Origin: Neorhodopirellula pilleata
GTDB lineage: Bacteria; Planctomycetota; Planctomycetia; Pirellulales; Pirellulaceae
Assembly: GCF_007859915.1 (NCBI RefSeq)
Contig: NZ_SJPM01000002.1
Span: forward strand, 124,001-188,000
Length of the DNA: 64,000 bases
Direction of reading: 5' to 3'
The notes beneath the pieces are model-generated. The model made no database searches. It saw nothing but the letters and a program-made list of their open reading frames with translations, and was not told where the DNA came from. The position numbers were made by a program, and so were the translations under genes. Within the stretch, counting starts at the first letter, position 1. The number at the start of each line of letters is the position of its first letter. Positions 1 to 9,004 of this stretch are shown here, one piece after another.

Positions 1-159
1 GCGGTCGCCTTGGGAGCGGTATCGTTCCGACTCGCAAATGGGAATCAATGTCCGGAAAAACTGTTTCAATAGCCGCGTTTTGAAGGTCCAGGCTTGCGTA
101 ATTGGTCGATGTTTTCGATCTTGTAGGGTTGTGTCGGAATCGCTTTCAGGCGGATTCGG

Positions 160-210
160 CACCTTGAGAATCTCGACCCAAGGAAGTTTTTTTGGCGTAT
201 AATCGGAACT
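160..210 (+). promoter_or_regulatory. Candidate promoter of the response regulator gene
   Basis: A perfect TATAAT box lies at 198-203, only 7 bases before the ATG at 211. If it is used, transcription would start at or next to the start codon and the mRNA would be leaderless. No clear -35 box is seen. Bases 1-197 hold nothing else I can recognise. Confidence 0.3.
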
Positions 211-594
211 ATGGTCCCGCAAGTCTTGATTACCGACGACGACGCTTCCTACCGCGAGGTGCTGTGCGATGCACTGGTTCGCCGGGGATTGCGTTGTTAC
301 CAAGCCGCCGACGGGGCCGAAGCCCTGCGGGTGATTGAACGCGAACCGATCCACATGGCATTGGTCGATGTCCACATGCCCAACGTCACCGGATTGGAAG
401 TCATTGCGGTGTTGGCCCGACGTGCCGAACGGATGCCCTACGTTTTAATGAGTGCCATGATGGACGAAGAAATCGAACGCGAGGCCGCGAGGATGCGGGC
501 CTACAAGATCCTCCGCAAGCCGATTCGGCTGCAAGTATTACGCGACATCGTCTGCGGCGGCTTGGCCGAGACGTATGGGTGGCGTCCGTCTTGA
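211..594 (+). CDS. Single-domain response regulator (CheY-like receiver)
   Basis: The 127-residue protein is one receiver domain with no output domain. The acidic cluster DDD is at residues 9-11, the phospho-acceptor is Asp53 in LVDVHMPN, the switch Ser is in VLMSAMM, and the conserved Lys is in LRKPI. By family it should relay a phosphoryl signal through protein contact rather than by binding DNA. Its end overlaps the start of the downstream TrkH gene by 16 bases, so the two are probably translated together. That suggests a link with potassium uptake, but this is inference. No cognate kinase is visible in the window. Confidence 0.85.
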   Translation: MVPQVLITDDDASYREVLCDALVRRGLRCYQAADGAEALRVIEREPIHMALVDVHMPNVTGLEVIAVLARRAERMPYVLMSAMMDEEIEREAARMRAYKILRKPIRLQVLRDIVCGGLAETYGWRPS

Positions 595-2204
595 ACTACC
601 CTCTGTTGCTACGGTTTCTGGGGACGATCTGCCTGCTGATCGGCGGGTCGATGGCCTTCAGCGTCCCATTCGCATTTCCAGCCTTGGCCGAGCGGACCCA
701 TCTGCCGCCCGCCGACGCCGTCGAAACCGATGCGATGTATGGGCTGCTGGCGAGCATGATCGTGTGCTTCAGCGTCGGGTTGTTCTTTCGTTTTTTGGGG
801 CGATCGCACCGTCCCGGTGGCCAATTGTTTCGCAAAGAAGCGATGGCCATCGTCGGTTTGTCGTGGGTCAGCGCCACCGTTTTGGGCGCATTGCCGTATT
901 ACTTCAGCGGCACCCAAACGGCGACCGGGGCCCCGATCACGTTCATCGAAGCGATGTTCGAATCGCAGTCCGGGTTCAGCACGACGGGCGCGACGGTCCT
1001 GACCGATTTGGAATCACCCGATCTGGTGCCCCACTGCATTTTGTTTTGGCGTTCATGGACGCACTTTCTTGGCGGACTGGGCATCGTCGTTTTGTTTGTC
1101 GCGATTCTCGGCCAAGGCTCCGCGGGCAAGGCGATGATGCGAGCCGAAATGCCGGGGCCGACCAAAGACGGTTCGATGCCGCGGATGCAACACACGGCGC
1201 TCGCTTTCGCCGCGATCTACGTCGGGCTCAACGTCGTATTGACGATCATCTACCGATTCGAAGGCATGAGCATGTTCGATGCTCTGTGTCATGCCTTCGG
1301 CACGATGGCCACGGGTGGGTTCAGCACCTACAACCGATCGCTCGGCGGATTCGACAGCCCGCTGATCGAAACGACCACGATCGTTTTCATGGTGTTGGCC
1401 GGAACCAACTTCACGCTGTTGTATCTGACGTTGATCGGGCGTTGGCCGCGATTGGTCAATGATGTGGAGTTCAAGGTTTACGGCGGAATCATTGCGGTCG
1501 TCACATTGGGCGTCGTGTTCTTTGGCATGAGGGCGGGTGACGACGGATTCGAGACCTTCGGATCGGCGATCCGCAACGGCTTGTTTCAGGTCGTCACGAT
1601 CATCACGACGACCGGGTACGGCACCGCCGATTTCGATACTTGGAACAATTTCGGTCGCGGTATTTTGTTGCTGTTGATGTTTGTCGGCGGTTGTGCCGGC
1701 AGTACCGGTGGTGGAATGAAGGTGATCCGGCACGTTTTGTTCTACAAAATTCTGCGATTGGAGATGGAGCGCGCCCACCGACCCCGAGTGATTCGGCCAT
1801 TAAGGGTCAGCGGCCAACCGGTCGACGATCCGCAATTGGCCCACAATATCCTGTTGTACTTCTGTTTGATCCTGGCAATTTTTGTGTTTTCGTGGCTTTC
1901 GCTGGTCACCTTCGAGCCCAATTCGACGTGGGGCGTGATCGATAGTGACGTGGCGAACACCTCGGAGGTCGGTAAAGAGTTGTTGAAGGGGACGCTTGAT
2001 GACAAACTGTTGGATAGCGCCAGCGCCGTCGCCGCGACGCTCAACAACATCGGCCCCGGCCTCGGCGTGGTCGGGCCGACTCGCAATTACGCCGGGTTCA
2101 GCCAAGGTGCGAAGTTGCTTTTCGTGTGGTTGATGATGCTCGGACGCGTCGAAATTTTTAGTGTCTTGTTGTTATTCGTACCGTCGTTTTGGCGAAGGGT
2201 GTGA
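579..2204 (+). CDS. trkH: TrkH/KtrB-family potassium uptake membrane protein
   Basis: The 541-residue inner-membrane protein has the four pore-loop repeats of the Trk/Ktr/HKT superfamily: SGFSTTGAT (about residue 130), ATGGFST (about 245), TTTGYGTADF (about 345) and NNIGPGLG (about 490). Many hydrophobic helices lie between them. TrkH forms the K+ channel subunit that works with a cytoplasmic TrkA/KtrA nucleotide-gated ring; no trkA is in the window. The start is a GTG at 579 inside the 3' end of the response regulator gene. The stop is one base before the ATG of the NfeD gene, which makes a three-gene operon likely. Confidence 0.9.
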   Translation: MASVLNYPLLLRFLGTICLLIGGSMAFSVPFAFPALAERTHLPPADAVETDAMYGLLASMIVCFSVGLFFRFLGRSHRPGGQLFRKEAMAIVGLSWVSATVLGALPYYFSGTQTATGAPITFIEAMFESQSGFSTTGATVLTDLESPDLVPHCILFWRSWTHFLGGLGIVVLFVAILGQGSAGKAMMRAEMPGPTKDGSMPRMQHTALAFAAIYVGLNVVLTIIYRFEGMSMFDALCHAFGTMATGGFSTYNRSLGGFDSPLIETTTIVFMVLAGTNFTLLYLTLIGRWPRLVNDVEFKVYGGIIAVVTLGVVFFGMRAGDDGFETFGSAIRNGLFQVVTIITTTGYGTADFDTWNNFGRGILLLLMFVGGCAGSTGGGMKVIRHVLFYKILRLEMERAHRPRVIRPLRVSGQPVDDPQLAHNILLYFCLILAIFVFSWLSLVTFEPNSTWGVIDSDVANTSEVGKELLKGTLDDKLLDSASAVAATLNNIGPGLGVVGPTRNYAGFSQGAKLLFVWLMMLGRVEIFSVLLLFVPSFWRRV

Positions 2205-2205
2205 G

Positions 2206-3771
2206 ATGTCCCGAACACATTACCAACGCGTCGCCCCGACCTTGTCGGCGTTTTTGATCTTGGCGTTTGCCTGGCCGTCGTTAGCCCCCTCTCAGGAAGC
2301 GACCCCAGACGCGTCTCAAGACTCCAATGCAGAGGTGGCGGCCGAGCCGGTCGGTCGGAAACGCACCGCGATCATCCTTCCTTTCGAATCGGACATCAAT
2401 CCGATCAGCGGGGCACTCTTGAAACGGCGGTTCCAGGATGCCGTGGAATCGGGCGAGGTCGATGTGATTATCTTGGACATCAACTCGCCCGGCGGGTTTA
2501 CCTTTGTCACGTTCGAATTGATGGACATGGTGTTGGAAGCCAAGAACGTCGAAACGGTCGCCTACATCGAGAAAGACGCCATCAGTGGCGCGGCACTACT
2601 CGCCCTTTCGACGGATACGATCTTGATGAAACCCGATGCCCGGATGGGCGACGCCGGCGAAATCGTCATGGGCCAAGATGGCGCGTTCCGTTACACCGAA
2701 GCCAAAAGCCGCAGCGTGCTGGCGCAGAAAGTTCGCGACACCGCTGCGGCGACCGGGCGTCCGGTCGCACTCGCGGAAAAAATGACCGACAAAGACATGG
2801 TCGTCTACAGCGCTACCAACACGAACACCGGAGAAACCCGTTTTCTGAGCGACAAAGAACATGCGTCGATGGAAGACGCCGACCAATGGGAATTGGGCAG
2901 GCCGATTCGTGAGGCCGGCAAGGAGATGTTCTTCACCGTCAACGGCCGCCGCGCCGTCGAGTTGGGCATGGCGGATCAAACGGTCAGCGGTCGGGACGAA
3001 CTCGCCCGTGTGCTCAACGTGTCGACGCCGATTCCCGTCGTCGAAGGCACTTGGGTCGACGCGCTGGTGATGTTCTTGAATTTCAAATTCGTGACATTCT
3101 TACTGTTGTTGATCGGACTGATCGGATTGGCGACCGAACTGAGTGCTCCCGGTTTGGGCGTCGGAGGCGTGGTCGCGGTGGTGTGTTTCGGCCTGTTCTT
3201 TTGGAGCCGGTTCTTGGGTGGCACGTCGGGTTGGTTGGAGGTCCTGTGTTTCGGGATCGGGATCTTGTTCATCGGTGCGGAGATCTTTGTCATTCCAGGC
3301 TTCGGGGTCGCCGGCATTGCCGGGTTAACCCTCACGCTTGGATCACTCGTCATGGCGTCGCGTCGATTCACGATGCCCGGCGGCACGGGCGTCGATTGGA
3401 ACGCATTGGGAACCGATGTCACCGTCGTGGTGGGGGCGTTTTTGGGGTTCTTGGTCGCGGCGATGATCCTGGCTAGCTACATGGGCAGCATTCCGGGGCT
3501 GAACCGGTTGACGTTGCAAGCCGAAGTGGATTCGTCTGGCGTCACGTTGACCGACACAACCCCTTCGTGGCAACGCGTTCAACTCGGACAACACGGTACG
3601 ACGGTCTCGCCGTTGCGGCCGGGCGGTCGGATCCAGGTCGACGAGATGATGGTCGACGTCGTGACCGAAGGTGACTACGTCGATTCCGGCCAAACCGTAC
3701 GTGTGATCGCCAAGCAAGGAGCCCGCGTCGTCGTCCGGGTCGTTGTGGACGCACCCACGTCTGAAGCGTGA
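2206..3771 (+). CDS. NfeD-family membrane-bound serine protease
   Basis: The 521-residue protein starts at ATG 2206, one base after the trkH stop, and begins with a signal peptide (MSRTHYQRVAPTLSAFLIL...). The periplasmic N-terminal half is ClpP/SppA-like: NSPGG forms the oxyanion strand, and the Ser in AISGAALLAL aligns with the catalytic Ser of NfeD proteases. Then come about five membrane helices (roughly residues 290-440) and a C-terminal OB-like NfeD domain with the motif GQHGTTVSPLRPGG. Family members cleave membrane-proximal proteins such as stomatins. No stomatin/SPFH gene, the usual partner, is adjacent. Confidence 0.85.
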   Translation: MSRTHYQRVAPTLSAFLILAFAWPSLAPSQEATPDASQDSNAEVAAEPVGRKRTAIILPFESDINPISGALLKRRFQDAVESGEVDVIILDINSPGGFTFVTFELMDMVLEAKNVETVAYIEKDAISGAALLALSTDTILMKPDARMGDAGEIVMGQDGAFRYTEAKSRSVLAQKVRDTAAATGRPVALAEKMTDKDMVVYSATNTNTGETRFLSDKEHASMEDADQWELGRPIREAGKEMFFTVNGRRAVELGMADQTVSGRDELARVLNVSTPIPVVEGTWVDALVMFLNFKFVTFLLLLIGLIGLATELSAPGLGVGGVVAVVCFGLFFWSRFLGGTSGWLEVLCFGIGILFIGAEIFVIPGFGVAGIAGLTLTLGSLVMASRRFTMPGGTGVDWNALGTDVTVVVGAFLGFLVAAMILASYMGSIPGLNRLTLQAEVDSSGVTLTDTTPSWQRVQLGQHGTTVSPLRPGGRIQVDEMMVDVVTEGDYVDSGQTVRVIAKQGARVVVRVVVDAPTSEA

Positions 3772-3784
3772 GTTGTGATTTCGC

Positions 3785-3851
3785 TCGTAGCCGGAGTCGC
3801 AAGACTTCGGTATTCACCAGCGAATCTGAACTCTTGCGAGTCCAGCTACGA
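3785..3851. repeat. Imperfect 20-bp inverted repeat between convergent genes
   Basis: Arms at 3785-3804 and 3832-3851 match at 18 of 20 positions (left arm TCGTAGCCGGAGTCGCAAGA). It lies between the 3' ends of the convergent NfeD and YceH-like genes, where it could act as a bidirectional terminator or be one of the dispersed palindromes of this genome. Confidence 0.6.
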
Positions 3852-3863
3852 TGGTCACCGAAG

Positions 3864-4589
3864 CTACGACTCCCAATCAGCCAGCTTCTTCTCCAACGCC
3901 TCGAGCCGCGCCGTCACCTCGTCCAAACGCGATTGGATCTTGTCAATCCGACCCTCGTTGGCGGCCGAACCTGGTGCGGTGGTTTCCTTGGCGGCTGATG
4001 CCGACGTCGGATCGCTGGCGGCTAGCTTTTCGACCTTGGCGGCCAAGTGCAACCGTTCCGTCGGCGTGTACAGACAATGGGCAAACGTCTGTCCACGTCC
4101 CGGCGGCGTGATCGCTTCGACGAGTCCTTTTGCGATGAGCGAATCAACTTCGGCTTGCGTCGCGGTCAGATCAACAAACGGATGCATCCGATTCGCTCGC
4201 GTGCGAATCTCGCCCAAGGTTTGTGGACCTCGCAACAACAACTCGGTCATGATCGCCGATCCAGGGCTGTCGATGTCGAACCACTCGTAGGCAGCGTGAC
4301 GGTACTTTGTCACCCGGCCGCTGCCTTGAATTTCGCGAACTGCGCCGGCTTCCCGAAGTTCATCGAGGGCTCGCAGTGCATCGCCCTCATCGACGTCCAT
4401 CTTTGGATCTCGATTGGATTTCTGGTTGCACCCGGTAATGATGCCGGCCAAGGACAGCGGATATCCGTCAGGGGTCGTTTTGGCTTTCTCGATCAACACA
4501 CCAAGCACCCGGCGAGCGACCGCCGTGATCGGCTTGGCAGCGACGGTGTTCTCGGGATCGGATTCGGCGGGGTTAGCTTCGTCGGTCAT
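3864..4589 (-). CDS. YceH family (DUF480) protein
   Basis: The 241-residue protein matches the DUF480/YceH pattern: a tandem winged-helix fold starting with RVLGVLIEKAKTTPDGYPLS, then CNQKSNRDP near residue 55 and LLLRGPQTLGEIRTRANR near residue 120. The last 50 residues look like a coiled coil (IDKIQSRLDEVTARLEALEKK), a common C-terminal addition. The biochemical role of this family is not established. It is transcribed alone. Its upstream side is a heptanucleotide repeat tract that starts about 12 bases from the ATG, so any promoter or ribosome-binding site has to coexist with that repeat. Confidence 0.85.
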   Translation of the reverse strand: MTDEANPAESDPENTVAAKPITAVARRVLGVLIEKAKTTPDGYPLSLAGIITGCNQKSNRDPKMDVDEGDALRALDELREAGAVREIQGSGRVTKYRHAAYEWFDIDSPGSAIMTELLLRGPQTLGEIRTRANRMHPFVDLTATQAEVDSLIAKGLVEAITPPGRGQTFAHCLYTPTERLHLAAKVEKLAASDPTSASAAKETTAPGSAANEGRIDKIQSRLDEVTARLEALEKKLADWES

Positions 4590-4600
4590 GAGCGGGGTGG

Positions 4601-4733
4601 GGAGTGAAGAGTGAAGAGTGAAGAGTGGGGAGTGAAGAGTGAAGAGTGAAGAGTGAAGAGTGGAGAGTGGAGAGTGGAGAGTGGAGAGTGGAGAGTGGAG
4701 AGTGGAGAGTGGAGAGTGGAGAGTGGAGAGTGT
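4601..4733. repeat. Heptanucleotide tandem repeat (AGAGTGA / AGAGTGG)
   Basis: About 130 bases consist almost entirely of 7-base units. The left part is GAGTGAA units and the right part is a long uniform run of GAGTGGA units. The units read into different frames and encode only low-complexity Ser/Leu/His peptides, so coding is unlikely. Related tracts occur near 11800, 14200 and 58600. Confidence 0.9.
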
Positions 4734-4933
4734 GGGTAGTGGACGAAACCCCGCACTTCGCGATGCTCAGAGTTTAGCATTGGGGCGGTGGATGCGTGAA
4801 GTTGGGGCCGATCTGGGAAATGTTGGATGCTCGAGCATTTTTTGGGCGCATCACCCTCTCCGCTAGGGGCACTTCAGAGGTATCATCAAACTGAAGCAAC
4901 GCGAGACCAATCATTACGCATTCTGCAAGTGGC

Positions 4934-4979
4934 GGCGACTTTCAGTCGCCGTTTCAGGACCTGGCGACTGAAAGTCGCC
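4934..4979. repeat. 17-bp perfect inverted repeat with self-complementary arms
   Basis: Arms at 4934-4950 and 4963-4979 are perfect reverse complements (GGCGACTTTCAGTCGCC). Each arm can also fold on itself (GGCGACT...AGTCGCC). It lies 64 bases upstream of the acyltransferase start. The rest of 4734-5042 shows nothing recognisable except a GGAG ribosome-binding site at 5031-5034. Confidence 0.75.
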
Positions 4980-5042
4980 ACCACCGACGATTCTCGTGAT
5001 GCTATGCTGAACCCATATTAAAGGCGTGCTGGAGTCCTTTCG

Positions 5043-7340
5043 TTGAATACATTCATCACTATCGCGGTCATCATCGCCGTCACTGTCGCCATTTTGGCTT
5101 TTGTGGCGATTCGTTTTCCCCGACGCTTCGTGCGCGGACTCTTTCGGCCGTTTCTCGAATTGTTTTATCGCGGTCGCACCGTCGGGCTGGAAAATCTTCC
5201 CGCCGAGGGCGGATGTTTGCTCGTTAGCAATCACGTTTCGTGGATCGATGGAATCTTGATTTTGTGGTTGTTGCCCCGCAACGTTCGCTTCGTCGTCGAC
5301 GGCGGTAATTTCAAATCAAAGCTTGCCGATTACCTAGCATCCGCTTTCGATACGATCCTGATGATGGGCGGTCCCAAGTCGATCGCCGGTGCCATTCGCT
5401 CGGCTCGCGACGGGCTCAACAACGGCGAGATCGTCGGAATCTTTGCCGAGGGCACGATCACCCGCACCGGACAATTACAAGCCTTCAAACCCGGCATGAC
5501 GAAAATCTTGCAAAAGACAAACGCTCAAGTCGTCCCCGTTCACATCGAAGGCATGTGGGGTAGCATTTTCAGCTTCAGCGGCGGGAAGTTCTTCAAGAAA
5601 TGGCCGGAGAAATTCCGCCGCACGATCACGCTGTACATCGGCGAACCGTTGCCAGCCGACGCGCCGCTCAGCCTGGTGCGAACGCGAGTTCAAGCACTCG
5701 GCTCTCAAGCCCAAGTGGACAATCGCAATGAGTTTCCGGTCCTCGCTTCACGAGCGCTGCGAGCATGGCGACGACGCGGCAAACGCTTGCAAGCGGCCGA
5801 CACGACGGGTGTCGAAGCGGGCGGACGGACGTTGCTGATTCGCACGTTGGCGCTGCGTCGATGCATGCGGCGTGAGGTGTTCGCCGACGACGAGAAGTAC
5901 GTGGGTGTGTTGTTGCCGCCGAGCGTCGGGGCCGTGGCCGTCAATGTCGCTTTGGCCGCCGATCGCCGGATCAGTGCGAACTTGAATTACACCGTCACCA
6001 GCGAGGTGATGAATCACTGCATCGCCGACATCGGCGTCAAGCATGTTCTGACCAGCGACAAGTTCTTGGAAAAGATCGACGTAAAGCTAGACGCCGAGAT
6101 CGTTTCGCTCGACCAACTCAAAACCAAGGTCTCCACAGCCGACAAAGTCATCGCCTTTTTGCAAGCGACGATCGTCCCCGCTTGGTTGCTCGACCGTATG
6201 CTCGGGCTGCACAAAATCACCGCCGACGACTTGTTGACGGTCATTTTCACGAGCGGCTCGACCGGAATGCCCAAAGGCGTGATGTTGTCCAACGCCAACA
6301 TTAGTCACAACGTCGACGCGATCGATCGAGCGATCCGTTTGAACGCGGAAGACGTGGTCGTCGGCGTGTTGCCGTTCTTCCATTCCTTTGGTTACGCGGT
6401 GACCTTGTGGGCGGCGCAAACACTCGGATGCGCCGGAGTTTATCACTTCAATCCGCTCGATTCCAAGCAGATCGGTAAACTCACCGAACGTTACAAAGCA
6501 ACGGTCTTCCTTGGCACGCCGACGTTCTTGCGAGGATACCTGCGTCGGGTCACGAAAGAACAATTCGCGTCGCTCGATGTCGTTGTCGTCGGTGCGGAGA
6601 AAATGCCACCGGATCTGTTCGATGCGTTCGAAAAGAAGTTCGGCGTTCGTCCGGTCGAAGGCTACGGAACGACTGAGATGAGTCCTCTGGTCAGCGTCAA
6701 CATTCCGCCCTCACGATCGCAGGCGAAGTATCAACCTGACTGTACCGAAGGTAGTGTCGGGCGTCCGATGCCGGGCGTTTCGACCAAAATCGTATCGCCC
6801 GACGACGGAATCGAGATGGGCACCGGCGAAGATGGGCTGTTGCTCGTGACCGGCCCCAACCTGATGTGCGGATACGCCGGACAAGACGAATTGACCGCCA
6901 AAGCCATCGTCGACGGATGGTACAGCACCGGGGATATCGCGCACCTCGATGCCAATGGTTTCTTGCACATCACCGGCCGACTGAGCCGATTCTCCAAGAT
7001 CGGCGGCGAGATGGTCCCGCACGTGCGGATCGAAGAAGAACTCGCGAAGTTGCTGTGCGAAGGCGAAGACGATGATCAACTGAGGGTATGTGTCACCGCC
7101 GTACCGGACGAAAAGAAAGGCGAGCGAATCATCGTATTGCATACCGCCACCGCACGGACCGTCGACGAGCTGCGGGATGGATTGAAAGCATCCGGATTGC
7201 CGAACCTGTTCATTCCCGGAACCGAAGGGTTCATCGAAGTCGAAACGATCCCGCTGCTGGGTACCGGTAAACTTGATTTGAAAGCCGTCAAAGAACTCGC
7301 GCTCACAGAAACGTCCCAGGTCGGGCTCGTTCAGGAGTAA
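5043..7340 (+). CDS. aas: Fused 1-acyl-glycerophosphate-type acyltransferase / acyl-ACP (acyl-CoA) synthetase, Aas-like
   Basis: The protein has 765 residues. Residues 1-25 form a membrane helix. Next is a PlsC-type acyltransferase with the catalytic HX4D motif in NHVSWIDG and the FAEGT motif. From about residue 250 comes an adenylate-forming ligase: P-loop TSGSTGMPKG, YGTTEMS, and the GWYSTGD...GRLSRFSKIGGE hinge with its Lys. E. coli Aas has the same order and re-acylates lysophospholipids. Here a missing MFS domain means lyso-lipid flipping must happen elsewhere. The start is a TTG at 5043 with GGAG at suitable spacing; this start is inferred. Transcribed alone. Confidence 0.85.
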   Translation: MNTFITIAVIIAVTVAILAFVAIRFPRRFVRGLFRPFLELFYRGRTVGLENLPAEGGCLLVSNHVSWIDGILILWLLPRNVRFVVDGGNFKSKLADYLASAFDTILMMGGPKSIAGAIRSARDGLNNGEIVGIFAEGTITRTGQLQAFKPGMTKILQKTNAQVVPVHIEGMWGSIFSFSGGKFFKKWPEKFRRTITLYIGEPLPADAPLSLVRTRVQALGSQAQVDNRNEFPVLASRALRAWRRRGKRLQAADTTGVEAGGRTLLIRTLALRRCMRREVFADDEKYVGVLLPPSVGAVAVNVALAADRRISANLNYTVTSEVMNHCIADIGVKHVLTSDKFLEKIDVKLDAEIVSLDQLKTKVSTADKVIAFLQATIVPAWLLDRMLGLHKITADDLLTVIFTSGSTGMPKGVMLSNANISHNVDAIDRAIRLNAEDVVVGVLPFFHSFGYAVTLWAAQTLGCAGVYHFNPLDSKQIGKLTERYKATVFLGTPTFLRGYLRRVTKEQFASLDVVVVGAEKMPPDLFDAFEKKFGVRPVEGYGTTEMSPLVSVNIPPSRSQAKYQPDCTEGSVGRPMPGVSTKIVSPDDGIEMGTGEDGLLLVTGPNLMCGYAGQDELTAKAIVDGWYSTGDIAHLDANGFLHITGRLSRFSKIGGEMVPHVRIEEELAKLLCEGEDDDQLRVCVTAVPDEKKGERIIVLHTATARTVDELRDGLKASGLPNLFIPGTEGFIEVETIPLLGTGKLDLKAVKELALTETSQVGLVQE

Positions 7341-7809
7341 GCACCGAACTTTCAAGTAGCGAAACTCGCCAAGAGTTTCGGAAGCACTCGTCAATCACGG
7401 AAAGTGTTGGTGACTTTCGCAAGTTCTCAACCCAAAGATTAGATTTTACCGCCACCTAGTGCTTTATCCACATTTGACTTTAGGGTGTCAGCAACGTGGC
7501 TCGACGGTCCTCCGTCGAGAATCACGGTGGGGACCACCGTGCCAGGTTTTAAGCAAACTCTCATATTAAATCTTGACGAATCACTAGTGAATTGAGAACT
7601 TGTGACGTCTCCCTAGTTTATTCGGGGTGAAAACTTTTTGGGCATTTTCTTCGGGCGATCGGCCGATAACACTCTTGCGGTGTCGGATACACCGCATGGA
7701 AAAAATCCGTTATCGTTTGACTTCAACTCATTCGATGACGCTTCAGGCCAGGGAAACGGCCCACCTTCCGTTCCCCCTTCATTGTCGACTCGCATCCGAG
7801 CGGACGACG

Positions 7810-7929
7810 ATGAAACTCTCATTGCCTGAGGTTCGAAACATGAACGTAGACGCTGTTCACACCGCATTCGGTGTCGCCTTCACATTCATCTGGTTGTTGG
7901 TTGGTCAGATATTGGTCAATGGGCGTTGA
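7810..7929 (+). CDS. Possible small membrane peptide (39 residues)
   Basis: The reading frame MKLSLPEVRNMNVDAVHTAF... ends in one clear hydrophobic helix (FGVAFTFIWLLVGQILVN). A second ATG at 7840 would give 29 residues. The single membrane span and compact size are compatible with a real small protein, but there is no clear ribosome-binding site and no known family. It may be chance. Confidence 0.2.
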   Translation: MKLSLPEVRNMNVDAVHTAFGVAFTFIWLLVGQILVNGR

Positions 7930-7954
7930 GGTGATCTGGCAATTGAGTTGGGAA

Positions 7955-7989
7955 TGCCGGGTCTTCGCTATCGCTTCGACCCAGCCTAC
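7955..7989. repeat. Single end of the GTAGGCTGGGT dispersed element
   Basis: The sequence from TGCCGGGTCTTCGC to GACCCAGCCTAC is the reverse complement of the left end of the elements at 43868 and 58501. It ends two bases before the stop codon of the ABC ATPase gene, so it may serve as that gene's transcript end. Confidence 0.7.
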
Positions 7990-7990
7990 T

Positions 7991-9004
7991 CTATTGCACG
8001 AGTCCTTCGGTGACTTGAAGGAACACGTCCTCCAAGCTCTTTTTATGAGATTGAACTTCGGCGATGGCGAAACCTTGTCCGACCATCCATGCGACCAGTT
8101 CGGCTTGATCGCGGACGTCACCTTCGAACTCGAATCGAATGAGTTCGCCGTCGACGATGATTTTGCCCGGTTCGGCTGGGGGACTCCCGTCCGCTGTTGT
8201 ACCTAACTCAACGGCGAGTCGTGTGGGCAAGTGAATCTTTAACGCAGCGGCGGCATCTTCGGCTCGGTCGAGAACGCGGACGATGAGTTCGCGTGTTTGA
8301 TTGCGTTGACGTTGAATGTCGTCGACACTTCCGGTTGCGAGCAACTGCCCTTGTTCGATGATGCCGACGCTGTCGCACATCTCGGCCAGCTCGGTCAGGA
8401 TGTGACTGCTGATCAAGATCGTCTTACCTCGATCGGCCAACTCGCGGATCATCTTTCGCAATTGAATGCGGGCTCGCGGGTCCAAGCCGGCTGCCGGTTC
8501 GTCGAGGATCATGACCTTGGGATCATGTACGAGTGCCCGGCCCAAACACAGGCGTTGCTTCATGCCTTTGGACAACCCACGAATCGGTTTGTCCTTCATG
8601 CCGACGGTGCCGGTAAAATCAAGCACCCATCGGAGTCGCTCGGTCCGTTCACGGCCGACCAGCCCATAAGCTCGCGCGAAAAAGTCCAGATACTCTTCGC
8701 AATTGACATCGCGATAGGTTCCAAACGAGTCGGGCATGAATCCCAACCGACGTCGCACCAACTCCGGATCATTGACGACCGAAAAGCCGTCGACGAACGC
8801 ATCGCCGAAACTCGGCAAATCGAGCGTCGAAAGGATTCGCATGGACGTCGTTTTGCCCGCCCCGTTGGGGCCGATGTACCCGAACACGTGTCCGCGAGCT
8901 ACTGAAAACGAAATGTCGTGAACAGCTTTGGTCTTGCCAAAGTAACGAAACAATCGACGCAGCTCGATGCAGTCTTCGCCCTGAGTGTGAACACCGGCGA
9001 TCAT
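7991..9004 (-). CDS. ABC transporter ATP-binding protein (ABC-2/CcmA-like)
   Basis: The 337-residue ATPase has Walker A GPNGAGKTT, signature LSKGMKQRL, Walker B KVMILDEPAAGLDP and the switch His in ILISSH. The C-terminal extension of about 90 residues is typical of drug/polysaccharide or gliding-type exporters (family PF00005 followed by a DUF4162-like tail). The start is ATG 9004, which overlaps the stop of the upstream gene as ATGA; a longer frame to 9091 lies inside that gene and is rejected. It is the last gene of a three-gene minus-strand operon. No ABC-2 permease is recognised, so the large upstream membrane protein may be its partner. Confidence 0.85.
   Translation of the reverse strand: MIAGVHTQGEDCIELRRLFRYFGKTKAVHDISFSVARGHVFGYIGPNGAGKTTSMRILSTLDLPSFGDAFVDGFSVVNDPELVRRRLGFMPDSFGTYRDVNCEEYLDFFARAYGLVGRERTERLRWVLDFTGTVGMKDKPIRGLSKGMKQRLCLGRALVHDPKVMILDEPAAGLDPRARIQLRKMIRELADRGKTILISSHILTELAEMCDSVGIIEQGQLLATGSVDDIQRQRNQTRELIVRVLDRAEDAAAALKIHLPTRLAVELGTTADGSPPAEPGKIIVDGELIRFEFEGDVRDQAELVAWMVGQGFAIAEVQSHKKSLEDVFLQVTEGLVQ

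Larger units (their letters stand above)
7341..7990. other. Intergenic region with hairpins and repeat fragments
   Basis: This 650-base region holds several short inverted repeats: CTCGACGGTCCTCCGTCGAG near 7500 and CACGGTGGGGACCACCGTG near 7525. The phrase GTAGCGAAACTCGCCAA near 7356 recurs near 14240. A short ORF at 7810-7929 is listed separately. No RNA gene was recognised. Confidence 0.5.

Noticed and set aside
575..1462. Long Arg/His-rich frame overlapping trkH
   Set aside because: It is an alternate frame of a high-GC gene; TrkH has all its pore motifs in the other frame.
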